64,000 nucleotides of DNA from Phenylobacterium sp. (GTDB lineage: Bacteria; Pseudomonadota; Alphaproteobacteria; Caulobacterales; Caulobacteraceae): assembly GCF_025351295.1 (NCBI RefSeq), contig NZ_JANXWD010000105.1, positions 62,001-126,000 of the forward strand, given 5' to 3'. Below, piece by piece: positions 8,253 through 17,473 of this stretch (position 1 is the stretch's first letter; every line of letters starts with the position of its first letter). The position numbers and the translations under genes are program-made. The notes under the pieces are model-generated. The model was not told where the DNA came from. It searched no databases and was given only the letters and a program-made list of their open reading frames with translations.

Positions 8253-10973
8253 ATGGGGCGTGGGGCGTCGGTGAACGCGCTGGCGCCGCATATCCCGGCA
8301 GACAAGACGCGCCGCCGCGCGGTCGATTCCGGGCGCGCGCTGTTCTGGCGGCTGATCTGGATCTATTCGCTCGCCACCTTCGTGGCGGTGTCGGTGACCC
8401 TGCTGCTGGGCCTGCTGGGGCTGGAGTTCAACGGCCGCCAGTGGCTGATCTTCTGGATGGCGGTGCCGTTCGGGACGGCCTTCTTCACCTCGATCGACTT
8501 CGCGGTGATCCACCTGCAGCTCAAGCCGGTCTCGCCGGTGCTGAGCGCCCTGGATCGCGGCGAGCGGCCGGACGACGCGACGCTGGCCGCGGCGCTGGTG
8601 CGGGCGTTGAACATGCCGCAGTTCTCCGCCGTGCGGGTGACCGCCCTGCATGGCCCGACCGCCACCATGGCCCTGTGCGGCGTGATCTTCACGCTCAACA
8701 CCTTCTTCGACGCCGGCATCGCCACCTGGCAGCTGATCGCGCTCGCTACCATGATCTTCGTCTTCGCCTCGCCGGCCCACGCGATCTTCGAGTTCTTCGC
8801 CGTCAGTCAGGCCATGGAGCCGGTCGTCAAGCGCCTGTCGCGCGCCCTGGACGGGCCGATCCCGGCGGCGCAGCAGGCCAAGCTGATCTCGGTGCCGCTC
8901 AGCAACAAGCTGCTGTTCCTGGCGATCTTCGTGTCGTCGCTGCCGCTGATCTTCTCGGCGGTGTCGTTCATGTACAAGTTCGACCGGATGATCCGCGCGC
9001 ACGCGTTCGCCGTGCCGCAGAAGGAAATCCTGTCGCTCTACGTCTGGGCGGGCGGCGTGGTGATCGTCAGCATCCTGGGCGCCGTGGCCATGGCGATCCT
9101 CACCTCCCGCGAGGTGTCCCAGGCCGCCGGGCGGCTGATCGAGGCCATGCGCCGCGTCGAAAGCGGCCAGCTGGACGAGGCCGAGCTGGACGTGCTCAGC
9201 ACCGACGAATACGCCGACATCAACCGTGGCTTCGGCCTGATGCTCGACTCGCTTCGCGAGGAGCAGCAGATCCTCGAGGTCACCCAGGACCTGGCCGGCG
9301 AACTGCTGCTGGAGGTGCTGATCGCCCGGATCATGACGGCGACCACCCAGCTGCTGGACGCCGAACGCGCCTCGCTGTTCGTCTATGACGAGAAGGCCGA
9401 CGAGCTGTTCTCACTCTACGCCGACGGCATGGAGACGCGGCAGATCCGCGTGCCCACCGGCCGCGGCATCGCCGGCGCGGTGTTCACCTCGGGCAAGACC
9501 GAGAACATCACCGACCCCTACGCCGACCCCCGTTTCAACAAGGAGGTCGACCTCAGGACCGGCTTCACCACCCGCAGCATTCTGTGCGTGCCAATCACCA
9601 ACAAGGCCGGCGCGCGGATCGGCGTCACCCAGGCGCTGAACAAGAAGGGCGGCGTCTTCTCCGCCAAGGACGAATCGCGGCTGAAGGCGTTCGCCGCCCA
9701 GGTCGCCGTCAGCCTGGAGAACGCCAAGCTGTTCGACGACGTGCTCAACATGAAGAACTACAACGAGAGCATCCTGAAGAGCACGTCGAACGGCATCGTG
9801 ACCCTGGACGCCGAGGGCCGGGTGGTCACCGCCAATGTCGCGGCCGAGGCGCTGCTGGGCCTGTCGCGCGACGCCATCATCGACCACACCGCCGGCGCGC
9901 TGTTCGACGGCGCCAACCGCTGGATCGCCGACAGCCTGGCCAAGACCCAGGCCACCGGCGAGACCGCCCTGGCCGTCGACGCCGAGCTGGCGCGGGGCGA
10001 CGGCGGCGTGGCCACGGTCAACCTGACCACCATGCCGCTGATCGACGCCACCGAGGCGCGGATCGGCTCGATGCTGGTGCTGGAGGACATCACCGAGGAG
10101 AAGCGCGTCCGCTCCACCATGAGCCGCTACATGTCCAAGGAGGTGGCCGACCAGCTGCTGTCGGCCGGCGACCTGGAGCTGGGGGGCAAGGAGCAGAAGG
10201 TCACGGTGATGTTCTCCGACGTGCGCCGGTTCACCTCGATCGCCGAGGCGCTGGGGCCACGCGAGACCGTCTCGCTCCTGAATGAGTACTTCACCGAGAT
10301 GGTCGACGTGATCTTCCTGCACGGCGGCATCCTCGACAAATACATGGGCGACGGGATCATGGCGCTGTACGGCGCGCCGCTGGTCGGGCCGAACGACGCC
10401 GACAACGCCCTGGCCGCCGCCGACGCCATGATGCAGCGCCTGGCCGGCCTGAACGCGCGGCGCATGGCCGCCGGGCAGGAGGCGCTGGAGATCGGCATCG
10501 GCTTCTCCACCGGCGCCACGGTGGTCGGCAACATCGGCTCGGTGCGGAGGATGGAATACACGGTGATCGGCGACACGGTGAACCTGGCCTCGCGGCTGGA
10601 GGGGGCCACCAAGCAGTACGGGGCCGGCGTCGTGCTGTCGGAGATGACGGTGCGGGACCTCAAGCGCCCGGCGACGCTGCGCGAACTCGACCTGATCCGC
10701 GCCAAGGGCAAGGACCGCCCGGTCGCGGTCTATGAGTCCCTGGGCTACCGCGCCGGCGAGCCGGGGCTGCCCGCCCTGCTGGAGCTGCATGCGGCCGGGA
10801 TCAAGGCCTATCGGGCGCGGGACTGGAGCGCCGCCGCCAACGCCTTCAAGGGGGCGCTGGAGCTCTATCCGAACGACGGCCCCGCCACCGTCTACAGCCA
10901 GCGGCTGAAGCTGCTGGCCAGGACCCCGCCGGCCGACGACTGGGACGGCGTCTGGAACCTCACCGAGAAATAG
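8253..10973 (+). CDS. Membrane-bound class III adenylate/guanylate cyclase with HAMP-like, GAF and PAS domains
   Basis: Second cyclase, about 906 residues. The N-terminal part has membrane helices near 30-55, 62-85, 137-180 and 220-240, then one at about 262-283 followed by a HAMP-like linker (TSREVSQAAGRLIEAM). GAF (about 350-495), PAS (about 500-615) and cyclase domain (about 630-830) follow in the same order as the upstream paralogue. Metal ligands Asp656 (FSDVRRF) and Asp700 (DKYMGD), and Asn777 and Arg781 (GDTVNLASR), are intact. The tail again looks like one TPR hairpin and ends DDWDGVWNLTEK. Start is uncertain: ATG 8253 or GTG 8271 are possible; the open frame to 8151 looks non-coding. 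The 3' end overlaps the convergent permease gene by 14 bases. Confidence 0.92.
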   Translation: MGRGASVNALAPHIPADKTRRRAVDSGRALFWRLIWIYSLATFVAVSVTLLLGLLGLEFNGRQWLIFWMAVPFGTAFFTSIDFAVIHLQLKPVSPVLSALDRGERPDDATLAAALVRALNMPQFSAVRVTALHGPTATMALCGVIFTLNTFFDAGIATWQLIALATMIFVFASPAHAIFEFFAVSQAMEPVVKRLSRALDGPIPAAQQAKLISVPLSNKLLFLAIFVSSLPLIFSAVSFMYKFDRMIRAHAFAVPQKEILSLYVWAGGVVIVSILGAVAMAILTSREVSQAAGRLIEAMRRVESGQLDEAELDVLSTDEYADINRGFGLMLDSLREEQQILEVTQDLAGELLLEVLIARIMTATTQLLDAERASLFVYDEKADELFSLYADGMETRQIRVPTGRGIAGAVFTSGKTENITDPYADPRFNKEVDLRTGFTTRSILCVPITNKAGARIGVTQALNKKGGVFSAKDESRLKAFAAQVAVSLENAKLFDDVLNMKNYNESILKSTSNGIVTLDAEGRVVTANVAAEALLGLSRDAIIDHTAGALFDGANRWIADSLAKTQATGETALAVDAELARGDGGVATVNLTTMPLIDATEARIGSMLVLEDITEEKRVRSTMSRYMSKEVADQLLSAGDLELGGKEQKVTVMFSDVRRFTSIAEALGPRETVSLLNEYFTEMVDVIFLHGGILDKYMGDGIMALYGAPLVGPNDADNALAAADAMMQRLAGLNARRMAAGQEALEIGIGFSTGATVVGNIGSVRRMEYTVIGDTVNLASRLEGATKQYGAGVVLSEMTVRDLKRPATLRELDLIRAKGKDRPVAVYESLGYRAGEPGLPALLELHAAGIKAYRARDWSAAANAFKGALELYPNDGPATVYSQRLKLLARTPPADDWDGVWNLTEK

Positions 10974-12351
10974 GCGGCGGCCGGACGCGTCTCCAGACGA
11001 AGTAGGCCCCGGTCAGCAACGCCAGCCATGGGACCCCGACGATCCAGGAGATGTTCCAGAACTGGGTGTCCAGGCCCATGGTCACCAGGATCGCGGCCAG
11101 CAGGATCAGCCCCACGATCTGCAGGCCGGGGAAGAACGGCATGCGGACCGGCAGGTCCTGCGCCCGATGCCGGCGCCGGAAGCTGAGGTGGCTGAGCAGG
11201 ATCATGATCCAGACGAAGATCGCCCCGAACAGGGCCACGCCGAACAGGTAGTTGTAGGCCAGCGGCGTGAACCGCGAGACGGCGGCGGCCAGCAGGATGC
11301 CGACCCCGGAGGTGGCGATCGCCGCGATCGGCGCACCGGCCTTCGACAGCTTTCCCAGGATCCGTGGCGCATAGTCCCCACGCGCCAGCGAGAACAGCAT
11401 CCGCGCCGCCAGATAGGTGTTGGCGTTCATGCTGGAGAGCGCCGCGCTCAGCACCACGAAGTTCATGATCCCCGCCGCCTGCGGCACGCCGGTGTGGACG
11501 AACACCCGGACGAAGGGGCTTTGCGACACCACCGTCGCCCCGGTCTCGGTCCACGGCACGAAGGTCACCAGAATGGTCAGGGCCAGCACATAGAACAGCG
11601 CCAGCCGGACCGCCATCGAGCGCAGGGCCGCCGGGATCGCGGTCTTCGGATCCGGGGTCTCGCCGGAGGTGACGGCGATCAGCTCGATGCCGGTGAAGGA
11701 GAAGATCCCCATGATCACCCCCATCCAGACCCCGCCCCAGCCATGCGGCAGGAACCCGCCCGGCAGGCCGGTCAGATTGTGGAAGCCCACGGCGGGCTGG
11801 CCGACGCCGAGGATCGCCGCGCCGCCCAGGATGATGAACCCGACGATGGCGGTGACCTTGATGAACGAGAACCAGTATTCGAAGGTCCCGAAATTCCCCA
11901 CCGAGCGGGCGTTGACGTAGAGCAGGATCACCGCGAACCCCAGCGACCAGATCCACACCGGCGCCCCGGGGAACCAGAAGGTCATGTAGGTCCCGGCCGC
12001 CACCGCCTCGCCGCCCACCGCGATCACCTGGGCGGCCCAGTAGGTGTAGCGGACCACGAACCCGGCCCAGGGGTTCAGATAGGTCTCGGCGTAGACCCCG
12101 AACGACCCGGCCGCCGGATGCACGACAGCCATCTCCGACAGGCTGAACACCATGATCACGGCGATGAAGGCGGCGATCGCGTAGCTGATCACCACCGCGG
12201 GCCCGGCGTAGCCGATGGCGATCCCGCTGCCCATGAACAGGCCGGTGCCGATGGCGCCGCCCAGCCCGATCATGGTGATCTGCGCCCGGGTCAGGACCTT
12301 GCTCAGCCCGGCCTCGCGCGCGACGACCGCTACCTCGTCCGCTGGGGTCAT
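10960..12351 (-). CDS. Amino acid permease, APC superfamily
   Basis: Inner-membrane amino-acid transporter of 463 residues with about twelve hydrophobic helices. Helix 1 carries the unwound substrate motif GLGGAIGTGLFMGSG, as in the amino acid transporter (AAT) branch that includes GABA, asparagine and D-serine/alanine permeases; EMAVVHPAAGSFGVYAE also fits that branch. Substrate cannot be assigned. Its start ATG at 12349-12351 overlaps the TGA of the upstream VOC-cupin gene (12348-12350) in an ATGA arrangement, so the two are translationally coupled and probably share a task. The 3' end overlaps the end of the convergent cyclase gene, leaving no room for an intergenic terminator. Confidence 0.92.
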   Translation of the reverse strand: MTPADEVAVVAREAGLSKVLTRAQITMIGLGGAIGTGLFMGSGIAIGYAGPAVVISYAIAAFIAVIMVFSLSEMAVVHPAAGSFGVYAETYLNPWAGFVVRYTYWAAQVIAVGGEAVAAGTYMTFWFPGAPVWIWSLGFAVILLYVNARSVGNFGTFEYWFSFIKVTAIVGFIILGGAAILGVGQPAVGFHNLTGLPGGFLPHGWGGVWMGVIMGIFSFTGIELIAVTSGETPDPKTAIPAALRSMAVRLALFYVLALTILVTFVPWTETGATVVSQSPFVRVFVHTGVPQAAGIMNFVVLSAALSSMNANTYLAARMLFSLARGDYAPRILGKLSKAGAPIAAIATSGVGILLAAAVSRFTPLAYNYLFGVALFGAIFVWIMILLSHLSFRRRHRAQDLPVRMPFFPGLQIVGLILLAAILVTMGLDTQFWNISWIVGVPWLALLTGAYFVWRRVRPPPISR

Positions 12352-13424
12352 GCGGCGTCCGCCGGCAGGATCACCTCCAGCAGAGCCAGGTCGTCCGAGG
12401 CATCGCGCAGGCCCCAGGCCTGGCCCGGCGGGATCACGAAGGCGTCGCAGGCCCCCAACGCATGGTCGCCGGCGTGCTCAAGCACCGCCGACCCCTCCAG
12501 CAGGAACCCGAACGTCAGCTCGCCGTCGGGCGCCCGGTCGGCGAGGGCGCGCGCCTTGGCCGGACGCAGGACCCGCGCGTCGGCCAGGCCTGCGGTCGCA
12601 GCCGCCATGCCGGTCTGCCGGCGCTCGAAGCCGCTCGTCCCGTGCGCGATCCACGGCGTCTCGGCCGCCACATGGCGCAGGAAGCGCTGGCCCTCGAAGT
12701 CGCGCCGCGGGGCCACGGTCGGGTTCGGCAGCGCCATGGCGTGGTCCGCCAGGGTCTCATGCAGCGCCGGGCAGCCGATCTCGACGACCTCCAGCCCGGG
12801 CGAGCTCTCCAGCACCCGGTGGCGGATGCGCGGGGGCTGCAGCACGCAATCGCCGGCCACCAGGACGAACGGCGGTCCCTGGTCCTCGTAGACCAGCCGC
12901 ACCCAGCCACGGCGGCAGAAGATCATCTGGAAGCGGATCCGGTGGAAATGCACCCAGTCGGCCACCGGCCCGCCCTCAGGGATCGAGATGTGCGAGGCGA
13001 TGAACCGCCCGCCCAGCCGGCCAGGGATCAGGTCGCGGTAGAGCATCCCCGCACGCCCCTCGCCGGCCCCCGGTCCATCGGCCTGGCGGGTCAGGATGAA
13101 TTCCGCCCGTAGCGGCGGAACCTCGACCGGCGGATCCGCGTCCACCAGTTCGATCCGCGTCCCGTTCGGCGCGACCAGCCGGCGTTCCTCGCCCAGCGGC
13201 GCACAGGCCAGCCGGATCGTCCCGGGATCGCCGCCGCCCGGCGCCAGGCGCAGCCGAAGGCCGTGGCCCGACAGGCTGGCCACCGTGGGCTCATCGGCCG
13301 GGAAGATGGTCTCGATCCGAAAACCCAGCCGCCCCACGAAGAAATCCAGCGCCGCCGGCAGGTTCGCGCACGGCAGCAGGATCTCCGCCGGTCCCGTTGG
13401 GCAGAGCGGCGCGGGCGGAATCAT
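12348..13424 (-). CDS. VOC (glyoxalase-like) plus cupin fusion protein
   Basis: Not recognised as a named enzyme. The 358-residue protein joins an N-terminal VOC/glyoxalase-like module (about residues 1-105; LPCANLPAALDFFVGRLGFRI split by its family pattern, then NGTRIELVD) to a bicupin-like remainder. The first cupin (about 140-235) shows VHFHRIRFQMIFCRRGWVRL-type metal-ligand spacing and AGDCVLQPPRIRHRV; the second (about 270-355) has GFLLEGSAVLEHAG and DAFVIPPGQAWGL. Cupins with such spacing are often metal-dependent dioxygenases or isomerases. ATG 13424 was preferred over an extended frame to 13493 that would intrude on the divergent promoter. It is coupled to an amino-acid permease, suggesting catabolism of an imported amino-acid-like compound. 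Confidence 0.78.
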   Translation of the reverse strand: MIPPAPLCPTGPAEILLPCANLPAALDFFVGRLGFRIETIFPADEPTVASLSGHGLRLRLAPGGGDPGTIRLACAPLGEERRLVAPNGTRIELVDADPPVEVPPLRAEFILTRQADGPGAGEGRAGMLYRDLIPGRLGGRFIASHISIPEGGPVADWVHFHRIRFQMIFCRRGWVRLVYEDQGPPFVLVAGDCVLQPPRIRHRVLESSPGLEVVEIGCPALHETLADHAMALPNPTVAPRRDFEGQRFLRHVAAETPWIAHGTSGFERRQTGMAAATAGLADARVLRPAKARALADRAPDGELTFGFLLEGSAVLEHAGDHALGACDAFVIPPGQAWGLRDASDDLALLEVILPADAA

Positions 13425-13507
13425 TCGAGGCTCCGAAGCAGAGGGTCTGACAGACCGTTCGTGATCGCCTAGGCTTCCTCCGACAAGAACCAAACGGGGA
13501 AGAGACG

Positions 13508-14365
13508 ATGCTGAGTTGGCAGGTTGGCGCAGTGAAGGTCACGCGCGTGGTCGAGATGGAAATTCCGATTGCCTACAGCCCGGAGGGCTCGTTCCTGGCA
13601 CAGGCGACGCCAGAGGCCTTGCGCCAGTCGCCCTGGCTCTATCCGCATTTCGTCAACGAGCAGGATGAGATGCTGCTGTCGATCCATGCCCTGCTGGTCG
13701 AGGCGCCCGGCCTGCGGGTGGTGGTCGACACCTGCATCGGCAACGACAAGCCCCGCAGCATGCTGGGCGGCCGGCCGCTGGCCACCGCCTTCCTGGAGTC
13801 CCTCGCCGAGGCCGGCTGGTCGCGGGAGAGCGTCGACGCCGTGGTCTGCACCCACATGCACGTCGACCACGTCGGCTGGAACACCATGCTGGTGGACGGC
13901 GCCTGGGTCCCGACCTTTCCCAACGCCCGCTACCTGCTGGGCCAGGCCGAGTTCGCCCACTGGAGCGCCACCGACGACGAAGAGCAGCAGACCATCCTGT
14001 CGGATTCCGTCCAGCCGATCCTGGACGCCGGCCTCGCCGAGTTCGTGGCCATGGACTACCGCATCTCGCCAGAGCTGCGCTTGACGCCGACCACCGGCCA
14101 CACGCCGGGCCACGTCAGCGTGATGATCGAGTCCGAGGGCCAGACGGCGGTGATCACCGGCGACATGACCCACCATCCCTGCCAACTCGCCCACCCGGAC
14201 TGGTCGCCGCCCTTCGACAGCGACGGCAAGGCCGCGGCCGTCACCCGCGCGCGGATGTTCGCCGAATGGGCCGACCAGCCGATCCTGGTGATCGGCACCC
14301 ACTACGCCGCCCCCACCGCGGGGCATGTCAAACGCGACGGCGCAGCATTCCGATTCGAGGTTTAG
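13508..14365 (+). CDS. Metallo-beta-lactamase-fold hydrolase
   Basis: Cytosolic metallo-hydrolase of 285 residues. The dinuclear metal site is clear: His116, His118, Asp120 and His121 in THMHVDHVGW, a further His in TPTTGHTPGHVSV, Asp in ITGDMTHHP and His in IGTHYAAPTAGHV. This arrangement is shared by N-acyl-homoserine lactonases, lactonase-like and other general MBL-fold hydrolases; the residues alone do not identify a quorum-quenching enzyme. It is divergent from the VOC-cupin/permease pair across 83 bases that must hold both promoters, with GGGGAAGAGACG as ribosome binding region. Function in the same catabolic route is plausible but inferred. Confidence 0.9.
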   Translation: MLSWQVGAVKVTRVVEMEIPIAYSPEGSFLAQATPEALRQSPWLYPHFVNEQDEMLLSIHALLVEAPGLRVVVDTCIGNDKPRSMLGGRPLATAFLESLAEAGWSRESVDAVVCTHMHVDHVGWNTMLVDGAWVPTFPNARYLLGQAEFAHWSATDDEEQQTILSDSVQPILDAGLAEFVAMDYRISPELRLTPTTGHTPGHVSVMIESEGQTAVITGDMTHHPCQLAHPDWSPPFDSDGKAAAVTRARMFAEWADQPILVIGTHYAAPTAGHVKRDGAAFRFEV

Positions 14366-14426
14366 GAGGGGATCCGGCGCATGCCGCATTGATCCCCACC
14401 CCACGCTCGTCATCCCAACCTACGCT

Positions 14427-14560
14427 CGTCATCCCCGGCCTTGTGCCGGGGACCCATGCTTCAGCTTGCGCGAGTCATTGCTGCAGGCCGCGCCGCGCGG
14501 CCTGATCCCGCGACCTGGGCGGCGGCACGATGGGTCCCCGGCACAAGGCCGGGGATGACG
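14427..14560. repeat. Long palindromic intergenic repeat, probable bidirectional terminator
   Basis: Imperfect palindrome between two convergent genes. Outer arms read CGTCATCCCCGGCCTTGTGC and its complement (GCACAAGGCCGGGGATGACG at 14541-14560); a second internal hairpin centres on GGCCGCGCCGCGCGGCC. A very similar element lies at 26253-26386, again between convergent genes, and shorter relatives lie at 36905, 39741 and 42969. Just to its left the phrase ACGCTCGTCATCCC occurs twice in tandem. Confidence 0.85.
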
Positions 14561-14607
14561 GCTGGAGAGCAAGGAATCGATAGAACGGGGATCGAGCATC
14601 GATACTC

Positions 14608-15654
14608 CTAAAGGCGCCCCACCGCTTCTTCCGCCAATTCGAGCGAACGGTTTATGCTGGCGCGCAGGGCGACGAGATCGACGCCTTCGGTGCTCTTCTG
14701 TCCGGCCATGTAGCGGGCGTAGACCCCGTGAACGATGCAAGCCGACTTCCAGCGGTTGAACCCGACGTAGAAGTCCAGCTTTGAGAGATCGCGTCCGGTC
14801 CGCTCGGCATAGCGCCGGGCCAGGGCCGTGCGGCTGGGAAAGCCCGGCGGCGACGTCGCGGCCGTTTCGGCGGGAGGCGTCGCATCGGTCGGGTCCGGCC
14901 AGACATTGAGTGCATACGCCAGGTCCGCCAGCGGGTCACCCAGGGTGGAGATCTCCCAGTCCACGACGGCTTCGACGACGCCGCTTTTGCCGATCAGCAC
15001 ATTGTGGACGCCGTAGTCGCCGTGCACCACGCGCGCCGGCCCCTGATCGGGCGTGTGGGCCAGGAAGAAGTCATGCAGGCCATGGGCGCGCGGATCGTCC
15101 AGCCTGGCGTGCTCCACCGAGGCCGTCCACGAGCGGTACCAGGTCTTCACCTGGCGGCCGACGTAGTCTTCCTTCTTGCCCAGGTCGCTCAGCCCGATCG
15201 CGTCGGGATCGAGGGCGTGCAGGTCGGCCAGCGCGTCGAAGAACGAGTGGGCCATGGCTTCGCGCCTGTTGTCCGGCACATAGCGTCGCGTGTCGTCGGC
15301 GTTGTAGAGCGGGTGTCCGTCGATGTGGCCCATGACGTAGAACTTGGCGCCGGTCACGGCCGGGTCCTCGCAGAAGCCCAGCGCCGCCGGCACCGGCACC
15401 GGGGTCGGGCCGAGCGCGCGGATCAGCGCCCACTCGCGGGCCATGTCGTGGGCCTTGGGCAGCAGCTCGCCCAGCGGCGGCCGGCGGATCACCGCCAGCA
15501 GGCCCCCGGCGTCCTCCAGCCTATACGTGAGGTTCGAATGGCCCCCCTCCAACTGTGTCCAGGTCAGCGGGCGGCGCAGCGACGGCACATGCTCGCCGAG
15601 CCAGGCCTCGACCGCGGGAACGTCATACCCGGGCAGCTGTCCGGCGCCGCTCAT
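14608..15654 (-). CDS. APH-like phosphotransferase family protein (ACAD10/11-type kinase domain)
   Basis: Aminoglycoside-phosphotransferase-fold protein of 348 residues. It shows the catalytic loop VVHGDYGVHNVLIG (HGDxxxxN) and the metal-binding VVDWEISTLGDPLADLAY-type segment (Asp in DWE). Its start GQLPGYDVPAVEAWL and the ending around FNRWKSACIVHGVYARY match the large family found beside acyl-CoA dehydrogenases and hydratases in Proteobacteria and in ACAD10/ACAD11, where the kinase acts on hydroxyacyl chains; that role is family knowledge, not shown here. ATG 15654 overlaps the TGA of the VOC gene (ATGA), so it is the last gene of the P450-led run. A second homologue is at 51646. Confidence 0.9.
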   Translation of the reverse strand: MSGAGQLPGYDVPAVEAWLGEHVPSLRRPLTWTQLEGGHSNLTYRLEDAGGLLAVIRRPPLGELLPKAHDMAREWALIRALGPTPVPVPAALGFCEDPAVTGAKFYVMGHIDGHPLYNADDTRRYVPDNRREAMAHSFFDALADLHALDPDAIGLSDLGKKEDYVGRQVKTWYRSWTASVEHARLDDPRAHGLHDFFLAHTPDQGPARVVHGDYGVHNVLIGKSGVVEAVVDWEISTLGDPLADLAYALNVWPDPTDATPPAETAATSPPGFPSRTALARRYAERTGRDLSKLDFYVGFNRWKSACIVHGVYARYMAGQKSTEGVDLVALRASINRSLELAEEAVGRL

Positions 15655-16400
15655 GCCGCGACCAGCCGCACGCGGGTTCCGCAAAGCGTCACTTGGCCCC
15701 CGGCGTCGACGCAGCCCCGCGCCTTCGCACGCGCCTTCACGGCCGGGGCGTCGTGGACCGCGACGTCAAAGGCGCCCAGGCCCTCGCCACGGCCGTCGGC
15801 CACCGCCACGAACCGCAGCTCACCGCCCTCCAGCGACACGCGCCAGCCGTCGCCAGCCGGGCTGGCCTCGCGTCCCAGCACGGCCGCCCACTTGGCCGCC
15901 ATCGCCGCCGGGTCGTCGGCCTGAAGTTCGGCGCCGACGATCGCGGTGGAGGTCTCGGTCCGCACCTGATCGCGCCAGTTGGGCCCGCCCCACTCCCACC
16001 GCTCCGGCGGGACCATGGCGTCGATGGAGAGGATCGCCCCGCCGACGTCGCGCGGGTGCAGGTGGGTGAAGGACGCGCCCTTGTGATCGGTCTGGTCGAC
16101 GATGCGGACGCCCTGAGCCTCCACCCGCGCCCGCGCTTCGGCGATGTCGCCGGTCTGCAGGATGACCATGTAGCCACCGTCGCCGCCGCGCTTGTCGATC
16201 AGCCGCCCGGCGGTGGTGCCCGGCGCCTTGGGCGAGACCACCTCCAGGAAGGTGTCACCGATCGGCCAGACCCCATTCTCCAGGCCGTACTTGCCGACGC
16301 CCGGGTCGGCGTAGTCGCCGCCAAGCCCCAGCACCGCCACGATATCGGCCCGGGCGGCCGCGAGGTCCTTGCCCACCAGGGCGATCTGTCGAAGGCGCAT
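15651..16400 (-). CDS. VOC family protein with two glyoxalase-like halves
   Basis: Protein of 249 residues with paired VOC folds. The first half begins RQIALVGKDLAAARADI and includes GVWPIGDTFLEVVSP; the second begins ETSTAIVGAELQADDP and ends GTRVRLVAA. Several candidate metal ligands (His, Glu) are present but a complete glyoxalase site cannot be asserted. VOC proteins include dioxygenases, epimerases and isomerases, so the reaction is open. Its stop overlaps the start of the APH-like kinase gene, and the ornithine cyclodeaminase homologue lies 77 bases upstream, placing it in one transcription unit with them. Confidence 0.82.
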   Translation of the reverse strand: MRLRQIALVGKDLAAARADIVAVLGLGGDYADPGVGKYGLENGVWPIGDTFLEVVSPKAPGTTAGRLIDKRGGDGGYMVILQTGDIAEARARVEAQGVRIVDQTDHKGASFTHLHPRDVGGAILSIDAMVPPERWEWGGPNWRDQVRTETSTAIVGAELQADDPAAMAAKWAAVLGREASPAGDGWRVSLEGGELRFVAVADGRGEGLGAFDVAVHDAPAVKARAKARGCVDAGGQVTLCGTRVRLVAA

Positions 16401-16477
16401 AGGGTCTGCTCCAGGGTGGCGCGGGCGGCGACTAGAGGACCGGGACCCTGGCCGGTCAAGGCCGCCGCGGGGTCAGC

Positions 16478-17434
16478 CTAACCGGCGGGCGCCAATCCCA
16501 GTTCGTACAGCGCCTTGGCGGCGGCGAGGTCCTGCACCACATGGCCCAGGGACTTGTAGACCGTGATCTGCTCGGGCGACTGGCGGCCCGCGAGGTCGCC
16601 GGCCAGCACCTGGCCGATCTCGCCCACCACATGGCTGGCGTCGACCAGGCCGGCGGCCTTGGCGTTCAGGAACTCCCCGCTCTGGGCCAGCACCCCCTCG
16701 CGGCTATCCGCGATGAAGCGGGACATGGCGACCAGGTCGTTGTCCGCCTCCGCGGGCCTCACGCCGCTGGCGCCGGCGAGGTTGACGTGGGTCCCGGGCC
16801 GCAGCCAGCGGCCGAACAGGATCGGATCGTGGGCATTGGTGACCGCGCAGATGATGTCCGCCTCGGCGACACAGGTCTGGGCGTCGGCGCAGGCGCTCGC
16901 CGGCACGCCGAGTTCGCCCGACACCGATGCCGCGAAGGCCTGCGCGCGGCCGGGGTCGCGGCCCCAGGCGGTGATGGCGGAGATCGGCCGCACATGCATC
17001 ATCGCCCGGGCGTGCGTCAGGGCCTGTTCGCCATAGCCCAGGATCGCGAGGCGATGCGCCTCCGGGCGGGCGAGGGCGTCGGTCGCCACCGCGCTGGCGG
17101 CGGCGGTGCGGATCGCCGTGATCTCGCCGGCATGGGCGATGCACACCGGGGCCCCGCTCTCGCCATCGAACAGCACCACCACGCCCTGGTGCGACTGGAT
17201 TCCCTTGGCGAAGTTGCCGGGGAAGACGCTGATCAGCTTGGCCCCGAACACCTCGCCCTCGCCCAGCGCCCCCGGCATGATCCCGAACACTCCCTTCTCG
17301 CCCAGCGGCAGGATCGAGCGCAGGTGCTGGCGGGTCTGGCCCTGCGAGAAGGCGATCATCGCGGCTCGCACCAGCGGGATGCACACCTCGTAGGTCAGCC
17401 GCGCGCGGACCTCGTCGCGGTCGATCATCCGCAT
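16478..17434 (-). CDS. Ornithine cyclodeaminase/mu-crystallin family protein
   Basis: NAD(P)-dependent enzyme of 318 residues. The Rossmann motif is RLAILGYGEQALTHARAM (GxGxQ), the catalytic-site region FGAKLISVFPGN carries the family Lys, and the later GTHVNLAGA and ADIICAVTNAHDPIL match the family. Members deaminate or reduce small amino acids or imines (ornithine, alanine, N-methyl or ketimine substrates), so a specific substrate is not given. Gene lies 39 bases downstream of the P450 gene and 77 bases upstream of the VOC gene, all on the minus strand. AGGAAC precedes the ATG. Confidence 0.9.
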   Translation of the reverse strand: MRMIDRDEVRARLTYEVCIPLVRAAMIAFSQGQTRQHLRSILPLGEKGVFGIMPGALGEGEVFGAKLISVFPGNFAKGIQSHQGVVVLFDGESGAPVCIAHAGEITAIRTAAASAVATDALARPEAHRLAILGYGEQALTHARAMMHVRPISAITAWGRDPGRAQAFAASVSGELGVPASACADAQTCVAEADIICAVTNAHDPILFGRWLRPGTHVNLAGASGVRPAEADNDLVAMSRFIADSREGVLAQSGEFLNAKAAGLVDASHVVGEIGQVLAGDLAGRQSPEQITVYKSLGHVVQDLAAAKALYELGLAPAG

Positions 17435-17473
17435 GTGTTCCTGCTTTCCCGGGCGCCTAAAAGCTCCCAGCCC

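Noticed and set aside
13508..14365. Naming the MBL protein an N-acyl-homoserine lactonase
   Set aside because: The HxHxDH metal motif is shared by many hydrolases and no lactonase-specific feature was recognised.
14427..14560. CRISPR-like or tRNA-like structure
   Set aside because: There is one palindrome rather than regular repeats with unique spacers, and no cloverleaf with anticodon arm and CCA-proximal features can be drawn.
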